A stretch of DNA of 8,995 bases from assembly GCA_016207985.1 (NCBI GenBank), contig JACQYX010000203.1, positions 1 through 8,995 of the forward strand, read 5' to 3'. Both the position numbers and the translations under genes were made by a program. Every line of letters starts with the position of its first letter. The stretch's first letter is position 1. Under the pieces are notes generated by a model, which was not told the DNA's origin, did no database searches, and saw nothing but the letters and a program-made list of their open reading frames with translations. This stretch comes from Ignavibacteriales bacterium (GTDB lineage: Bacteria; Bacteroidota; Ignavibacteria; UBA10030; SZUA-254). Below are positions 7,008-8,995 of this stretch, in pieces.

Positions 7008-7460
7008 ATGACGTCTTTAACATCTGTTAAAAATTTCCTTTCTCAGCGTACACTCGCCATTGTTGGTCTATCACGAAGCGGGAAGAAATTTGGCAACATG
7101 ATCTATCGTGAACTAACAAAAAAAGGATACACTGTCTATCCTATACATCCCGACGTCGAGCGAATTGATGGCGTGCGTTGTTATCCCTCTCTGAAATCAC
7201 TTCCCGAACACATTGGTGGTGTTATTATTGTCATTCCTCCATCACAAACGGAGCGGATCGTTCAGGATGTAGCAAATGCAGGGATTAAACAGGTTTGGAT
7301 GCAGCAAGGTTCAGAATCAGAAAAAGCGATTCAGTTGTGTAGAGAAAATAACATTTCTGTTATTGCGGGCGAGTGTATTTTAATGTTCACCGAGCCGGTT
7401 GCTTTTTTTCATCGACTTCATCGTTGGATTTGGAAAGTCATTGGTAAATACCCAAAGTGA
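7008..7460 (+). CDS. Small CoA-binding protein (COG1832/YccU type)
   Basis: This 150-residue protein is a stand-alone Rossmann-fold CoA-binding domain, related to the N-terminal domain of succinyl-CoA synthetase alpha and ADP-forming acyl-CoA synthetases. It has no catalytic partner domain. The glycine-rich nucleotide loop reads VGLSRSGKKFGN at 19-30, followed by VYPIHP at 43-48, VIPPSQ at 75-80, VWMQQGSESE at 96-105 and GECILMFTEP at 121-130. It ends with an aromatic, basic tail (HRWIWKVIGKYPK) characteristic of one branch of this family. I chose ATG 7008 because GAGG at 6998-7001 lies six nt upstream; a TTG at 6996 in the same frame would add four residues but would precede that site. It sits 18 nt after the PLP enzyme stop and is probably cotranscribed. 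Family members bind CoA or acyl-CoA, but their physiological role is poorly defined. Confidence 0.92.
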   Translation: MTSLTSVKNFLSQRTLAIVGLSRSGKKFGNMIYRELTKKGYTVYPIHPDVERIDGVRCYPSLKSLPEHIGGVIIVIPPSQTERIVQDVANAGIKQVWMQQGSESEKAIQLCRENNISVIAGECILMFTEPVAFFHRLHRWIWKVIGKYPK

Positions 7461-7972
7461 TAATAAGATACATGTTGTCTTATGTCGTTCAGTCAATTTA
7501 TAAAAGTATCCGGAGTCCGCGCGAGAATACCTCCAGACAGTTTTATTGAAATATAAGGTTCGGACGAATTCAAACTTACTGACTAATAAACATGTTCAGG
7601 AATTCATATCGATCCTTCGCGGATGGGCAGGCAAGACACTGATCGATATATCGGGGATCGGTTCATATCCGAGTAAGACGGCTATTAATGGATCCCTTCA
7701 ATCGATCTTCTCATTCTTTCTTATTTCTTGTTAGTTTTTATTTTATCCGGAGAATATACCCTTCTTTTTTCTCTTTTTCAATTTTACACAACTTTTATAA
7801 TAATACGTCCGCTACCGATGATTGCATAATTCATTAAAAAATGATACTTTCTTTCACCCGTGATATTTGTCTTTTATCACACATTTATTCGTTCTTTTTC
7901 AACAATTTTACATATTATTTAAGATAATCTGGATTTACCAATAGACATTACTGCACTTACAAAAGGTATTAT
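7461..7972. other. Non-coding gap of about 510 nt before the TonB-dependent receptor
   Basis: No convincing gene is seen. Right after the upstream stop, TAAGATA (7464-7470) pairs with TGTCTTA (7476-7482), one pair being G-T, across a five-base loop. This weak hairpin has no T-run, so it is at best a poor terminator. A TTG-initiated frame of 62 codons at 7546-7734 has no ribosome site or recognisable product. Positions about 7730-7795 are very pyrimidine-rich on the + strand. From 7795 the sequence is AT-rich and holds possible -10 boxes, TATAAT at 7796-7801 and GATAAT at 7923-7928, without good -35 partners, so the receptor promoter is probably here but cannot be fixed. GTGATA (7860-7865) and TATCAC (7875-7880) form an inverted repeat that might be an operator. 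Confidence 0.5.
7860..7880. promoter_or_regulatory. Candidate operator: GTGATA-N9-TATCAC palindrome upstream of the receptor gene
   Basis: A perfect six-base inverted repeat with a nine-base spacer lies 93 nt before the receptor start, in the likely promoter region. Its size suits a dimeric repressor, and receptors of this type are commonly regulated by metals or cofactors. A repeat of this length can occur by chance in 500 nt, so support is weak. Confidence 0.2.
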
Positions 7973-8995
7973 ATGTGGAAAAACTTAAGTTATTTATTGG
8001 CACTTCTCACCATTTTTTCGACACAGAACGCATTTCAGCAAGAAGAACGGGATCAGTCTATTTCAGATACTTCTCTTGATTCATTGTTAAATATAAAAAT
8101 TTCTACTGCTGCAAAATACAGTCAGACTCTCAGCGAGGCACCTGCATCTGTTACTATCATTATCTCCGATGATATCAAACGATATGGTTATCGCACACTT
8201 GAAGAAGTTTTGATGACCATAACAGGATTTTATACAAGTTACGACCGAAATTACAGTTACCTGGGAGTCCGCGGATTCAGCCGTCCAACTGATTATAACG
8301 ATCGGATTTTACTTCTCATCGATGGACATACCACCAACGAAAATTTTTATGGCTCAGCAGCGATAGGTCCCGATTTAGGAATGAACATTAGCGCAATCGA
8401 TCGCATCGAGATTGTTCGAGGGCCCGGCTCAGCATTGTACGGTACAGGAGCGATGTTTGCGGTCATAAACAGTATCACTAAAAAAGGAAACAGTATCGAC
8501 GGTGTCAATACATCTATTGAGTACGGAAGTTTCGGAAGAACACAAGCCGCATTTATAATGGGTAAAGAATTTGAAAACGGGTTTGATATTTCTTGCTCGG
8601 GTATCATCGGTGACATCAAAGGTCAAGACCTCTTTTATAAAGAGTACTACGATCCACCGATGAGCGATGGTATTAGTAAAGGAAACGATTGGGAAAAATA
8701 TTATGGTGTCTATTCAACTTTATCTTATAGTAATTTTACATTGTTCGGACGCATAACATCCCGTAAAAAAGGTATCCCAACAGGAGCGTATGAAGATATA
8801 TTTAATGATCCTCGCGCTAAGACTCTCGACGAATACAGTTCAGTCGAATTGAAATATGAAAACGACATTGGTATCGATAAGAATATTTCGATACGCGGAT
8901 ACTATGACCGCTATTATTATACAGGAACCTATCCTGCTCAACCTGTCACTCAGGATGCTACACATGGAAAAGGATTAGGCGGTGAGTTTCAATTT
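7973..8995 (+). CDS. TonB-dependent outer-membrane receptor, N-terminal part (3' end cut off by the window)
   Basis: This is an outer-membrane beta-barrel receptor that imports a scarce ligand using TonB-ExbBD energy. The 341 codons run open to the window edge; family members usually have 600-800 residues, so the barrel is only begun. A signal peptide is clear: MWKNLSYLLALLTIFSTQNA, with cleavage likely near residues 20-23. After a short leader, SLDSLLNIKISTAAK at 34-48 precedes the plug domain (about 54-168), as in receptors with a DLMNIxVxSASK-type entry. The plug shows SEAPASVTII, LGVRGFSRP at 97-105, LLLIDGH and the hallmark IEIVRGPGSALYGTGA at 146-160. From about residue 180 alternating aromatic strands of the barrel begin. 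The start ATG 7973 has AAAAGG at 7961-7966 six nt before it. The ligand (haem, siderophore, cobalamin or sugar) cannot be told from this part, and no partner gene is visible. It follows a 510-nt gap, so it is probably a separate transcription unit. Confidence 0.92.
   Translation, partial: MWKNLSYLLALLTIFSTQNAFQQEERDQSISDTSLDSLLNIKISTAAKYSQTLSEAPASVTIIISDDIKRYGYRTLEEVLMTITGFYTSYDRNYSYLGVRGFSRPTDYNDRILLLIDGHTTNENFYGSAAIGPDLGMNISAIDRIEIVRGPGSALYGTGAMFAVINSITKKGNSIDGVNTSIEYGSFGRTQAAFIMGKEFENGFDISCSGIIGDIKGQDLFYKEYYDPPMSDGISKGNDWEKYYGVYSTLSYSNFTLFGRITSRKKGIPTGAYEDIFNDPRAKTLDEYSSVELKYENDIGIDKNISIRGYYDRYYYTGTYPAQPVTQDATHGKGLGGEFQF

Noticed and set aside
7464..7482. Hairpin after the CoA-binding gene as intrinsic terminator
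   Set aside because: The stem is short and AT-rich with a G-T pair, and no T-run follows.
7556..7575. T-loop-like sequence GGTTCGGACGAATTC suggesting a tRNA
   Set aside because: No matching acceptor, D or anticodon stems can be built around it.
7546..7734. TTG-initiated open frame of 62 codons in the gap before the receptor
   Set aside because: It has no ribosome site, no recognisable motif and a rare start; an open frame of this length is expected by chance.
1..8995. CRISPR array, transposase, phage or defence genes
   Set aside because: No spaced direct repeats, no terminal inverted repeats flanking a transposase and no such protein families were seen anywhere in the window.

Overview
The window looks like a chromosomal piece of a Gram-negative bacterium with anaerobic, ferredoxin-based metabolism. 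The last gene is a TonB-dependent outer-membrane receptor, which requires an outer membrane. A four-subunit 2-oxoacid:ferredoxin oxidoreductase requires low-potential ferredoxin and CoA chemistry. The moderate G+C content, the malic enzyme fused to a phosphotransacetylase-like domain and the protein styles fit the Bacteroidota/Chlorobi/Ignavibacteria (FCB) group. That placement is inferred from style, not from a marker gene.

Layout, all on the + strand. (1) Positions 2-4556 form one tight gene run: the 3' two thirds of a MaeB-type malic enzyme, then the oxidoreductase subunits in the order delta (ferredoxin), alpha, beta, gamma, and then a small cysteine-containing helical protein. Gaps are 22 nt or less and several genes overlap by 1-4 nt. 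The beta gene is broken: its first 185 codons end at a TAG, and the C-terminal end continues at once in another frame, with about 30-35 expected residues missing between. (2) Positions 4557-4682 are a short AT-rich gap with three closely packed inverted repeats. (3) Positions 4683-7460 hold a second run. It encodes a protein with the fold and C-terminal cysteine region of a radical SAM/SPASM enzyme but without the Fe-S site of the radical SAM domain. This is followed by a methionine gamma-lyase-like PLP enzyme and a small CoA-binding (Rossmann) protein. (4) Positions 7461-7972 are a gap of about 510 nt with no convincing gene. (5) From 7973 to the window edge lies the N-terminal third or so of a TonB-dependent receptor.

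How the genes could work together (inference): malic enzyme makes pyruvate and NAD(P)H. The oxidoreductase turns a 2-oxoacid plus CoA into an acyl-CoA and reduced ferredoxin. A methionine gamma-lyase would supply 2-oxobutyrate, methanethiol and ammonia, and 2-oxobutyrate is a plausible oxidoreductase substrate. The CoA-binding protein could sense or bind the acyl-CoA products. The most unusual items are the radical SAM-like protein without its cluster motif, the interrupted beta subunit, the small CxxxCxxxC protein, and a GC-rich palindromic patch at the 3' end of the gamma gene.
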